This document shows, one piece after another, positions 17,766-24,565 of a stretch of 24,565 bases of DNA. The stretch spans positions 1-24,565 of the forward strand of contig JAEWNJ010000052.1 in the NCBI GenBank assembly GCA_023392795.1. The letters are read 5' to 3'. This DNA comes from Candidatus Cloacimonadota bacterium. Lineage in GTDB: Bacteria; Cloacimonadota; Cloacimonadia; Cloacimonadales; Cloacimonadaceae. Position 1 is the stretch's first letter; each line of letters opens with the position of its first letter. Made by a program: the position numbers and the translations under genes. The notes beneath the pieces are model-generated. The model did not search any database and was not told the origin of the DNA. It worked only from the letters and a program-made list of their open reading frames with translations.

Positions 17766-17926
17766 CTTTCCTCCTGTTTGATTGCGCTGAATTTGGTTAT
17801 GGTGGTTCGTTTTCCGGAACTAACCTTACAGAGATAGATTCCGGTGATTAACAGGAGTAAGAGCGGATCATCCTGATGTGATTCCTGAACAGCGAATGTG
17901 CAGAATATAAACATTCTTTCAAACAT
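17762..17926 (-). pseudogene. Remnant of a sorting-domain C-terminus
   Basis: A 54-codon open frame (ATG at 17926, stop at 17762) whose second half reads ITGIYLCKVSSGKRTTITKF, matching the closing strands of a FlgD/Por-type C-terminal sorting domain (compare GVYIISLWLNG in the neighbouring protein). The first half shows no signal peptide and lacks the NYPNP opening, and the frame is closed by a TGA directly before the ATG, so this looks like the decayed tail of a former secreted-protein gene. Its stop overlaps the FG-GAP start codon (ATGA), so the two may once have been translationally coupled. This is inference from a short match. Confidence 0.5.
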
Positions 17927-18551
17927 TCATTCCCCTAAACTAGTGGTTTTCAATAAATAACAGTTTATCTTCAAGTACATTCTTTGTTGTTGAGTCCCAA
18001 ATGGTGGTGTAAATTCCATCTCATTGTTTCTCTGGTTAGTTGTGGACATTCTTACTATCATCGTCTCTTACACTCTATTTAAGTTCAAGCGACCAGTTGT
18101 ATTGTTTTTTGATCTTGTTATTCCATGTCAAGTTCTTATTTGTAAATATAGACCATTACACATTTTTTATGATCCAGCCCTATGTTCAACATGGTGTCTT
18201 GCCCTCTTCCAGTTTCAGCGCCTCCTGATAACCTGTCATACAATACTCGAACATCCGTATGACCGGTGTACCAGAGGTGTATCTGGGGCGCACCAGGTAA
18301 AAGAGGGCACGTGGGGGGGGGGAGGGCTTGAAAAGTCACGGGCATCCCCGAGCTCATCATTATCAGAGCTGACGCGCAGGAAAGCGATCATGAGTTGTGG
18401 ATCACCCCGAACAGGCTATCAGTCGTGATGATGGTTCTTAATTTCTTTTCGCTGGAAGTAACAAATACCATGCACATCCCAATCGCCGCATCCCCGTGAT
18501 TACCCGGGTCAATTCAAAGTGGAAACCGGATTAGCTGGGAAACATGTGTCA
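17927..18551. other. Gene-poor gap with a G10 tract and hairpin
   Basis: No convincing gene. The left part (to about 18180) is AT-rich; the right part is richer in G and C and is open in several frames on both strands, none with a start, ribosome site or domain I recognise. One + strand frame (18332-18499) is free of stops for 55 codons. It contains a run of ten G (18313-18322). A hairpin at 18265-18294 pairs GGTG..CCAGA with TCTGG..CACC, and a small one lies at 18339-18350. Neither has a U-tract, so they do not look like terminators. I found no terminator for feoA. It could be a dispersed intergenic repeat or insertion scar. Confidence 0.5.
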
Positions 18552-18845
18552 CTAGTCGATTCTTACTCTGATCAGCTCCGCGATCCTGCGATCCAGCACG
18601 TATCTGGCATCGCCTACTGCTACGATGATATTGGGTTCCGTGCTTTCATTGCGAAAAATGGATACCCTTGCCCCCACATATATTCCGCGTTCAATAGTGC
18701 GTAAGTCGTTGTTGCAATTGACTGTTCCTCTCATCCCTTCGGTCATATCTGTAAGGGGTAAACAGTCTCCCCGCTGGCAATGACACCGTCTTCTGCTGGA
18801 GAAGAACCTCCTTCCCCATTGTCTCATTCTACGCTGTGCGTTCAT
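18552..18845 (-). CDS. feoA: FeoA-domain protein
   Basis: A 97-residue protein with the FeoA SH3-like pattern: LPLTDMTEGMRGTV (29-42), IERGIYVGARVSIF (51-64), NIIVAVGDARYVL (72-84) and a final IAELIRVRID. FeoA is a small cytoplasmic partner needed by FeoB for ferrous iron uptake. The ATG lies inside the last 17 nt of feoB with AGGAAA 7 nt ahead, so the two are coupled. The N-terminal extension (1-28) is basic and carries Cys21, Cys23 and Cys28 (CHCQRGDC), not part of typical FeoA. The similarity is modest, but its position right after feoB makes the call fairly safe. Confidence 0.85.
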   Translation of the reverse strand: MNAQRRMRQWGRRFFSSRRRCHCQRGDCLPLTDMTEGMRGTVNCNNDLRTIERGIYVGARVSIFRNESTEPNIIVAVGDARYVLDRRIAELIRVRID

Positions 18846-21024
18846 GGCGTTTTCCTATGTTTCTAAGATTGAAGTATATCAAAGCGAGGATGCCCAGCCC
18901 CAGTGCAATCCAGTACAAGGATCCGCTATGGAAATGGGCGATCTGGAAGAAGAGCATGGCGATGATCCAGGCCAGCAGATTCAGATATACAAAGCTAAAG
19001 ATGGTCCAACGGCTGCCGTGCTCCTTGAATAGCATGGCCAATGCCGCAGCGCAGGGTGAATACAGCACCACAAACAGCAGATATGCCAGGGCTGCCGCCC
19101 AGCTGCCGAAACGGGCTTTGAGATTGTCAGATAGGCTGTTTGGCGTTACATCCTCTTCAGCCATCTCCATGCTCAATTCGGTTCCGGAATACAGGCTTTG
19201 CATGGTTCCCACAATGGCTTCCTTGGCGAAGAGCCCGGTGATCAAAGCCACCGAAGCCGCCCAATTGTCCCTTTCGATCCCGATGGGTTCCAGGATAGGT
19301 GTGATGGCGTGTCCCGCCACCTCCAGCACGCTCACTTTCTCCCGCTGAGGGCTGAAGACGTTTGGAACCATGATGGCCTGCAGGATCGTAATCACAACGA
19401 TCACAGTGAGAATAGTCTTCCCCGCCCGCAGGATGAAGTCTTTCAGGCGAAACCAGGTGTGGAGCATGATGCCGTTGAAGGTGGGCACGTGATAGGACGG
19501 CAGCTCCATTACGAAATTGCCGGGTTCGCTCTTGAATATGGTCTTTTTCAGTAGCAGCCCGGTTAGCATCGCCATGATTACACCAAAGAAGTATAGTCCG
19601 AATATCACAATATCAGCGCGTTTAGGAAAGAATATCATGGCAAGAAAGGTGTAAACCGGAAGCTTAGCACCGCAGCTCATAAAGGGAGTTAGCAGCGACG
19701 CAAACACACGGTCTCTGGGGCTTTCCAGAGTGCGAGTGGCCATAATGGCGGGAACTGTGCAACCAAAGCCGACCAAAAGCGGGATAAAGGCCTTGCCGGG
19801 CAAGCCGATCCTGCGCATGAACTTGTCGGCGATGAAGGCTGCCCGCGCCATGTATCCGCTATCTTCGAGGATGGATAAACTAATGTAAATGAAGAATATG
19901 GGCGGGATGAAACTGCCAATGGTCACGATTCCCCCACCGATGGCATCGCTGAGAAAGTAAGAGATCCAGCCCGGGACATTCAGCAGATTCAGTAAACTGG
20001 GAAGCTGTTCCAAAAACAACCAGCCCAGGCCTACTTCGATGATCCCGATCACCGGCTCGCTTGCCTTCACCGCGATCAGAAAGACCAGATACATTACGAT
20101 GAAAAAGATCGGTAAACCCACAAATCCTGACAGCAGTACCCTATCCACCGTATCCGAGAATGTCCAGTTGCCCGGTCTGCGCCGGCGCACCACATCCTTC
20201 ACCAGGCCACGAATGAAGCCATAACGATCATCGGCGATCACGTTTATCGCCACCTGTCCCCTATGCTTCTCGATGGCGCGGATTTCCTTTTGCACAGCTT
20301 CCAATTCATCATTGGATAGCTGCATCAGGTACTCGGGATCGCCCTCAATGATCTTCAGAGCTTGCCAGCGGGTCTTTTGCACCTGCCAATATATATCGGT
20401 GGCAAGAGGCTTCTTTTTATCGAAGCTATCCAGCTTGCTCTTGTTCAACACCCCTTTCCAGATGTTGTCCAGATGCTCCTCCACCACTTCATCGTAGCGG
20501 ATTTGAGCGGGGATCGGCGATGAACTCAAGTTTAGGTCTATCCGCTGCATCAGAGCTTCGGGATCGTAGCGCTTGTTCAGCACAACCGGTTTTACTTCAA
20601 AACCAAGATGGCTACTGAGATGCGAGATATCTATCTTGAGCCCGTTGCGTTCCGCGATGTCCACCATGGACAGACACATCAGTATTGGCGCGCCCAATTC
20701 CATTAACTGCACGGTGAGATATAGGTTGCGCTCCAGATTGGAGGCATCCACGATGTTTATGATGAGATCTGGCTTCTCGTTGAGAATGTAGTTGCGCGCC
20801 ACCAGTTCGTCGGGAGTGCCGCCGCTGAGGCTGTAAATGCCTGGTAAATCTATTACTTCGTACTTTGTGCCTTTGTAGGTGAAACTGCCGCTTTTATGCT
20901 CAACGGTCACGCCGGGCCAGTTTCCCACGGTCTGCCGTGATCCGGTCAAAGCATTGAACAGCGTGGTTTTACCCACATTGGGATTTCCGGCGAGGGCAAT
21001 AACCTGTTTCTTATTGAGAGTCAT
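18829..21024 (-). CDS. feoB: Ferrous iron transporter FeoB
   Basis: FeoB imports Fe(II) through the inner membrane. The 731-residue protein has an N-terminal G domain: P-loop GNPNVGKTT (13-21), G2 GVTVE (38-42) and G3 DLPG (59-62), followed by a helical GDI-like domain and a membrane core with GFGCTVPAIMATRTL, PFMSCGAKLPVYTF and LYSPCAAALA. The G4 position, usually NxxD, reads SMVD (Ser119-Asp122), and G5 reads VVLNKRYD rather than the usual S-T/A motif. The frame is open upstream to 21057, but the ATG at 21024 fits the family start and follows GGACGAG. It overlaps fur by 14 nt and feoA by 17 nt. Confidence 0.97.
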   Translation of the reverse strand: MTLNKKQVIALAGNPNVGKTTLFNALTGSRQTVGNWPGVTVEHKSGSFTYKGTKYEVIDLPGIYSLSGGTPDELVARNYILNEKPDLIINIVDASNLERNLYLTVQLMELGAPILMCLSMVDIAERNGLKIDISHLSSHLGFEVKPVVLNKRYDPEALMQRIDLNLSSSPIPAQIRYDEVVEEHLDNIWKGVLNKSKLDSFDKKKPLATDIYWQVQKTRWQALKIIEGDPEYLMQLSNDELEAVQKEIRAIEKHRGQVAINVIADDRYGFIRGLVKDVVRRRRPGNWTFSDTVDRVLLSGFVGLPIFFIVMYLVFLIAVKASEPVIGIIEVGLGWLFLEQLPSLLNLLNVPGWISYFLSDAIGGGIVTIGSFIPPIFFIYISLSILEDSGYMARAAFIADKFMRRIGLPGKAFIPLLVGFGCTVPAIMATRTLESPRDRVFASLLTPFMSCGAKLPVYTFLAMIFFPKRADIVIFGLYFFGVIMAMLTGLLLKKTIFKSEPGNFVMELPSYHVPTFNGIMLHTWFRLKDFILRAGKTILTVIVVITILQAIMVPNVFSPQREKVSVLEVAGHAITPILEPIGIERDNWAASVALITGLFAKEAIVGTMQSLYSGTELSMEMAEEDVTPNSLSDNLKARFGSWAAALAYLLFVVLYSPCAAALAMLFKEHGSRWTIFSFVYLNLLAWIIAMLFFQIAHFHSGSLYWIALGLGILALIYFNLRNIGKRHERTA

Positions 21025-21451
21025 TCTCGTCCGTCCTGCATTTCCAGCATACGCCACTGATACTTATGCTGATGGTATTGATGTTGAACTTCTGGGCTGC
21101 GGCAGCCAGCTCCAATTGCGGAGTAAGCAAGTCCAGATCAGTTTCATAGACAGCTTTGCAGCTTTCGCAGATCCAATGGACATGGCGGGGATGGCCCAGG
21201 ATGTGTTCAAAACGATCCCTTCCCTCACTGCGTACAGCGAGTTGAATCAAGCCTGCATCCACAAGCAGCGGAAGCGTGCGATACACTGTGGCAAGGGAAA
21301 CACCCATATTCTTGATGATGTCATGCAGCTTTTCGGCATCGAAGTGCTCGTGCAGCTTGAACGCTGCCTCGAGGATCAGCTTTCTGCTGCGAGTGAGCTT
21401 CAGCCCTCGCTGTTCCAGAAAGCCTTGAAACTTAGCAATATACTCCGCCAT
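21011..21451 (-). CDS. fur: Fur-family metalloregulator
   Basis: A 146-residue Fur-family repressor. The DNA-binding helix SLATVYRTLPLL (52-63) follows a winged-helix start (GLKLTRSRKLILEA). The metal-binding half has HPRHVHWICESC (87-98), which supplies the His ligands and the first CxxC (95/98), and a second CxxC (CWKC, 135-138), the structural zinc site. As the first gene before feoB and feoA it most likely senses iron; Zur or PerR identity is less likely. The ATG is preceded by AAGGA at a good distance. A Fur-box-like palindrome lies 14 bp upstream of the start, pointing to self-regulation of the operon. Confidence 0.94.
   Translation of the reverse strand: MAEYIAKFQGFLEQRGLKLTRSRKLILEAAFKLHEHFDAEKLHDIIKNMGVSLATVYRTLPLLVDAGLIQLAVRSEGRDRFEHILGHPRHVHWICESCKAVYETDLDLLTPQLELAAAAQKFNINTISISISGVCWKCRTDENDSQ
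21015..21029 (-). promoter_or_regulatory. Second Fur-box-like palindrome at the fur/feoB junction
   Basis: On the - strand this reads CGAGAATGACTCTCA, with 10 of 14 positions matching the Fur consensus and a near-perfect GAGA..TCTC inverted repeat. It spans the feoB start codon and the fur stop codon. The 15 bases at 21011-21025 match those at 21461-21475 in 14 positions. It may be a second operator or a chance result of coding constraint. Confidence 0.35.
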
Positions 21452-21464
21452 GGCTAATCCTTAT

Positions 21465-21479
21465 TGAGAATCATTTGCA
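21465..21479 (-). promoter_or_regulatory. Fur-box-like operator before fur-feoB-feoA
   Basis: On the - strand this reads TGCAAATGATTCTCA, matching 11 of 14 defined positions of the TGATAAT-N-ATTATCA Fur consensus. It ends 13 bp before the fur start codon, between a possible -35 element TTGACA (21504-21509, - strand) and the ribosome site. The -10 element is not clear. The placement is what is expected for iron-dependent repression of the operon, including fur itself. Confidence 0.6.
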
Positions 21480-21687
21480 CCACACTGGCGAAGGGGGGAT
21501 TTCTGTCAAGCGGTTTGTGCCTGAGATTCCTCCTTTATAAAGTATCACCCTCTAAACTCTGCTGTTATCTATACTAGTATCCCGATTGGAATCGACGCGG
21601 CTGATACGCTGCATCTTTCCGCATATCTCTTACATCTGCCCACAAACAAACATCAATGAATCATGGCCGGGAATAGTGCCCAAGCGT

Positions 21688-21717
21688 AAAGAACGGGGAG
21701 CAGAGTCCCCGTTCTTT
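21688..21717 (-). terminator. Rho-independent terminator-like hairpin after the flavodoxin gene
   Basis: A perfect 12-bp inverted repeat (AAAGAACGGGGA / TCCCCGTTCTTT) with a 6-base loop lies 27 bp past the flavodoxin stop. On the - strand the stem ends in TTCTTT, a modest U-tract. On the + strand the stem is followed by more T (TTTTT), but no + strand gene ends here, so it most likely closes the 5'-nucleotidase/flavodoxin transcript and may act in both directions. Confidence 0.8.
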
Positions 21718-21743
21718 TTCGTATATAAGGTCTATCTGGTTGT

Positions 21744-22226
21744 TTATCCGATGCTGGAACAGATCTCTCTGGTAGCCGCGACGATATCGCCATCCAGCTT
21801 CTTCATCATCTGACGGCACACCTGTCCCGGGATCACTTTCGCACCTCTGGCGGCCAGTTCGCGCTTCATATAGTCCAGTGCCCCTGTCCCGCCCAAAAAC
21901 TTGAGTGGGAAGCCCATGGTCGCGATCGGTATGGCAGTTTTGCCCTGCAGTCCTGTGCATTGTTTGATGGCCGCGATGATTACCGGAGACGGACCAAAGG
22001 CCCACACCGGGCCGCCGAAGATCAGCAGATCATAAGCGCTGAGATCGGGCAGATTGGTGAAGGATATCTCCTGTTTATCACGCACGGAGGCTTGTTTCAC
22101 CGGAGCGGAGGTCTGCAGTTTGATGCCGGTAACCGAGTGCCCTTTCTGCTTCAAAGCTTCCGCCAGGCTGTTGGCAAAGCGCTCGGTATTCCCGGTCTCG
22201 GAATGGTAGATTATTGCTGTGTCCAT
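21744..22226 (-). CDS. Flavodoxin-like protein
   Basis: A 160-residue cytoplasmic protein with the flavodoxin fold. The FMN phosphate loop SETGNTERFA lies at residues 9-18, the second FMN loop is IFGGPVWAFGPSPV (69-82), and the third is TMGFPLKFLGGTG (103-115). Such proteins carry one or two electrons for reductases, or act as NAD(P)H:quinone oxidoreductases or oxygen protectors; the partner cannot be told. The start overlaps the end of the 5'-nucleotidase gene by 16 nt, with GGAGATG upstream, so translation is coupled. It is followed by the hairpin terminator and then the fur regulatory region. Confidence 0.9.
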   Translation of the reverse strand: MDTAIIYHSETGNTERFANSLAEALKQKGHSVTGIKLQTSAPVKQASVRDKQEISFTNLPDLSAYDLLIFGGPVWAFGPSPVIIAAIKQCTGLQGKTAIPIATMGFPLKFLGGTGALDYMKRELAARGAKVIPGQVCRQMMKKLDGDIVAATREICSSIG

Positions 22227-23878
22227 TTCAGCATCTCCGCGGTTGGCACAGAGTTATCATTACGTTCCCAGCGATCGTCGATCTTGGTGTTTACTGGGGA
22301 GTTTTCCTTGAAGTAGTGCACGATAGCATCGCGTAGATTGATCTGATGATAGGTGATATCTTCTTCAGGCACCTGCATCAGCATATTGAGTCCGGCATTT
22401 CCCTGCATCAGGAAGTCTGTGGTGACCACTGTGTAGATCTTATTGGGATCCCATGGTTCACCGCCTATCTTCAGGCTGGTAACGCGGTCGAAATTAGGAC
22501 GTTTCTTGGAATAGATTACATTGGCACCTGCCACGATCAAGCCGGCACGGGATCCTTCCACACGGGTCTCGATGATACGGCGCAGGAATTCACCGTTGCA
22601 TTTGAAGCTCACCACCATGTTATCAAAGGGCATCACTTCAAAGATATTGCGATAGGAGACCGGTCCGCTTTTGATTTCGGCGCGCACACCCCCCAGATTG
22701 AGGAAGGAGAAATCCGCGTTCACCATATATTTCATGGCTTCCACGATGGTGTTTCCCATGGGAGATTGGGCATCCACATTGGTGCGGGAAAGATGCACTC
22801 CGGCATATCCCACCACTTCGTCCATGCCTTTTTCTGCGATGGCCACCTGCGCTTCGATCATCTCCATGGCTTTGTCATCCGGGATAAACTGATCCTCAAA
22901 GAGAGTGATCATGCTGCCTTCGCGCAGAGCCGGGCTTTCATAGCCGGAGATGGTCTTGGTTTCGGGATCAATGGTTAGAGTGATGAGGCCCAGATTTGAG
23001 CCATAAGCATAGCCCTGGATCACCATGGTATGGGTGTAGGGATCGATCCATGGCTTGGGGACTCCGCGATGCATGTGTCCACCGATAAAAAGATCGATTC
23101 CTTCCACTTCGCGGGCTATCTCCTGAGCATCCCAGCCCCAATGTGCGGTGCGTTCCGCATACAAAGGATTGCCCTTGGCGTCGTAGCGGCTGAGATAGGT
23201 GGGCTCCACATCGTAGGGCAAGCCGGCATGACCCAGCACGATCACGATGTCCACCAATTCCTCTTCGCGCAGTATCTTTACATACTTGGTCACGCTTTCT
23301 TTTTCATCCAGAAACTTGATATGTCTGATGTTTTCCGGGAAACTCATCTTTTCGGTATCGGTGGTGGTAAAGCCGAGGATGCCGATGCGCAGACCCATCC
23401 GGTTTACAACGGTATAAGGAAAGGCATACCAGGGGATCTTGCCGGTGCGTTCATCGATCACATTGCAGGTAAGGATGGGGAAATTGGCGAGCTCCACGGT
23501 CTCTTCCAGATCATCCTGCAGGATGTCAAACTCGTGGTTGCCGATGGTCATGGCGTCGTAACCAATGTAATTCATATAATCCATCACCGCTTTACCCTTG
23601 GTAACGGTTCCCACGGGGCGTCCCTGGAAGAAATCACCCACATCGAGGAGCAGGGATTGGCGCTGTGGCGTGTGCCAGGAACGGATCATCTTGATCAGTG
23701 TGGCAGCCGAGGCTCCACCGCCCAATTGAGGAGGAAACTCCGGATTCATGAAGGTTGCCTGCGCACGATCGATGCCGCCATGGACGTCGTTTGACCACAT
23801 GATGTCCAGACGCAGATCCTCGGCGAAGGCCATGCTGAGCGCCGCGAGCAGCGCTACCAAAAGAAGATATCTATGCAT
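22211..23878 (-). CDS. Periplasmic 5'-nucleotidase / metallophosphoesterase (UshA-like)
   Basis: A 555-residue exported enzyme that probably removes phosphate from nucleotides or related compounds outside the inner membrane. The signal peptide covers about residues 1-19 (cleavage after AFA). The calcineurin-type dimetal site is complete: SNDVHG (29-34), DVGDFFQG (79-86), GNHEFD (113-118), VLGHAG (214-219) and GGHMHRG (266-272). The C-terminal 5'-nucleotidase domain has NLGGVRAEI and RNIFEVMPFDNMVV, where the Phe residues usually stack on the base. The ATG follows AAGGGGAAC. It lies 18 nt after an outer-membrane protein gene, so substrates may enter through that barrel. Confidence 0.94.
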   Translation of the reverse strand: MHRYLLLVALLAALSMAFAEDLRLDIMWSNDVHGGIDRAQATFMNPEFPPQLGGGASAATLIKMIRSWHTPQRQSLLLDVGDFFQGRPVGTVTKGKAVMDYMNYIGYDAMTIGNHEFDILQDDLEETVELANFPILTCNVIDERTGKIPWYAFPYTVVNRMGLRIGILGFTTTDTEKMSFPENIRHIKFLDEKESVTKYVKILREEELVDIVIVLGHAGLPYDVEPTYLSRYDAKGNPLYAERTAHWGWDAQEIAREVEGIDLFIGGHMHRGVPKPWIDPYTHTMVIQGYAYGSNLGLITLTIDPETKTISGYESPALREGSMITLFEDQFIPDDKAMEMIEAQVAIAEKGMDEVVGYAGVHLSRTNVDAQSPMGNTIVEAMKYMVNADFSFLNLGGVRAEIKSGPVSYRNIFEVMPFDNMVVSFKCNGEFLRRIIETRVEGSRAGLIVAGANVIYSKKRPNFDRVTSLKIGGEPWDPNKIYTVVTTDFLMQGNAGLNMLMQVPEEDITYHQINLRDAIVHYFKENSPVNTKIDDRWERNDNSVPTAEMLKWTQQ

Positions 23879-23896
23879 AGTGTTCCCCTTGCGGGT

Positions 23897-24565
23897 TTAC
23901 CAGCCGAAAGACAGGCCGGCATTGAGGGTGATGAAGTTTTCTTTTACCTTGTCGGGATTGTCCCAACCGCGGTCCTGAAGGTTTATATATGAAGTAGGCC
24001 ACAGCGTATAGCTGCTGGAACCGGTGTAGATCTTGTCGTTGTAATAAGCATCCCCAAAGAGATCAAGAGCCTCAAAATCCCGGAAGGCATAGCCGAAGCC
24101 GAGATCCAGAGTAAGATTTTTGGCAATCTTCACTGCTGAGCCTGCTGTGATCATGGGGGTTAAAACCTTTGTGGCATGGTACAGAGTAATATCCTGTCCC
24201 TGGTCATCCGTACCCAGCTCCGTATCCACAAGGTAGCTGTTCACGGCCTGGAAACCCAAGCGCAGCGGCATGCGGTGACTGATGTGGTGTTCCACACCCG
24301 CATAGAAGTTATAGGCAGGGTCAAAGGCATCCATCACATCGCTGTAGTCCACCACTTCAAAATCCATATTGAAGACCGTGCGGGTGGCATTTCTGGGATA
24401 GTAGGCAATGCCAATGCGATATTCGGCAGGGAAATCCCGATCGCCATCCAACACTGTGAAAGTGCTGTCCATGGGAGTATTGCGATATGCATCGCGCCGG
24501 CTCCACTCGGTTCCCGTGATCTCCACAGAGTTGGCGGGAACGAAAGTAGCAGCAAGACCAAAGCG
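23897..24565 (-). CDS. Outer-membrane beta-barrel protein, C-terminal part
   Basis: The frame is open from the window edge at 24565 to its stop at 23897, so the N-terminus lies outside; 222 residues are visible. They alternate polar and hydrophobic residues in short strands with Gly and aromatic turns (for example LGFGYAFRDFEALDL and GLSFGW at the very end). An aromatic final residue is typical of barrels recognised by the BAM machine. The visible start, RFGLAATFVPANSVEI, is reminiscent of the FadL/OmpP1/PorV kind, but this is only a resemblance. A GTG at 24526 is in frame but not a believable start. Upstream of and probably co-transcribed with the 5'-nucleotidase. Confidence 0.75.
   Translation of the reverse strand, partial: RFGLAATFVPANSVEITGTEWSRRDAYRNTPMDSTFTVLDGDRDFPAEYRIGIAYYPRNATRTVFNMDFEVVDYSDVMDAFDPAYNFYAGVEHHISHRMPLRLGFQAVNSYLVDTELGTDDQGQDITLYHATKVLTPMITAGSAVKIAKNLTLDLGFGYAFRDFEALDLFGDAYYNDKIYTGSSSYTLWPTSYINLQDRGWDNPDKVKENFITLNAGLSFGW

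Noticed and set aside
18265..18294. Hairpin in the gap as a terminator for feoA
   Set aside because: It is about 260 bp past the feoA stop and has no U-tract on either strand.
18136..18360. 74-codon - strand frame in the gap
   Set aside because: Low-complexity Pro run from the G10 tract; no start context or family.
18024..18428. 134-codon + strand frame across the gap
   Set aside because: Runs through the G10 tract, has no good ribosome site and no recognisable domain; composition of the two halves differs.
21529..21536. Strong ribosome-site-like AAAGGAGG on the - strand upstream of fur
   Set aside because: No start codon follows at a usable distance; likely chance or a relic.
23030..23794. 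254-codon + strand frame inside the 5'-nucleotidase gene
   Set aside because: Antisense shadow; the - strand frame carries all the metallophosphoesterase motifs.

Overview
This window looks like a piece of a Gram-negative (diderm) bacterial chromosome from the FCB/Cloacimonadota side of the tree. The support is an apolipoprotein N-acyltransferase (Lnt), BamD-like and CpoB-like lipoproteins, an outer-membrane beta-barrel fragment, and a secreted FG-GAP protein ending in a FlgD/Por-type C-terminal sorting-like domain (motif NYPNP). The Cloacimonadota assignment is inference from gene style and order, not proven. Base composition looks close to balanced in the core genes and more AT-rich at about 15.5-18.2 kb.

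Left block, + strand (131-6849): a tightly packed run, recJ - lipoprotein - lnt - MerR regulator - glyQ - degenerate nucleotidyltransferase-like protein - N-formylglutamate amidohydrolase-like protein. Neighbours overlap or lie within a few bases, so one transcript is likely. The run meets the next block convergently with only 6 nt between stop codons.

Middle block, - strand (17926 down to 6856): a decayed sorting-domain tail, FG-GAP secreted protein, short secreted protein (probably truncated), HEAT-like protein, greA, M18 aminopeptidase, CpoB/YbgF-like lipoprotein, an unrecognised exported bitopic protein, BamD-like lipoprotein, nadD, hemolysin III/TrhA-like membrane protein, and a CHASE4-HAMP hybrid histidine kinase whose receiver lacks the phospho-acceptor aspartate.

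A gene-poor gap (17927-18551) separates this from an iron block, also on the - strand: fur - feoB - feoA, with overlapping genes, a good Fur-box-like palindrome before fur and a second, very similar sequence at the fur/feoB junction. FeoA was identified from its weak but consistent domain pattern. FeoB has unusual G4 and G5 nucleotide-specificity motifs.

Right end, - strand (24565 down to 21744): an outer-membrane barrel fragment running off the window, a periplasmic 5'-nucleotidase and a flavodoxin-like protein, closed by a perfect 12-bp hairpin terminator.

Most of the window is ordinary housekeeping and envelope biology. I see no CRISPR array, tRNA, rRNA, transposase, phage gene or recognisable defence system. 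The points most worth a second look are the pseudo-receiver kinase, the FeoB motif changes, the paired Fur-box-like sites, the unexplained 17.9-18.55 kb gap and the gene debris next to it, and the unknown exported protein between CpoB and BamD.
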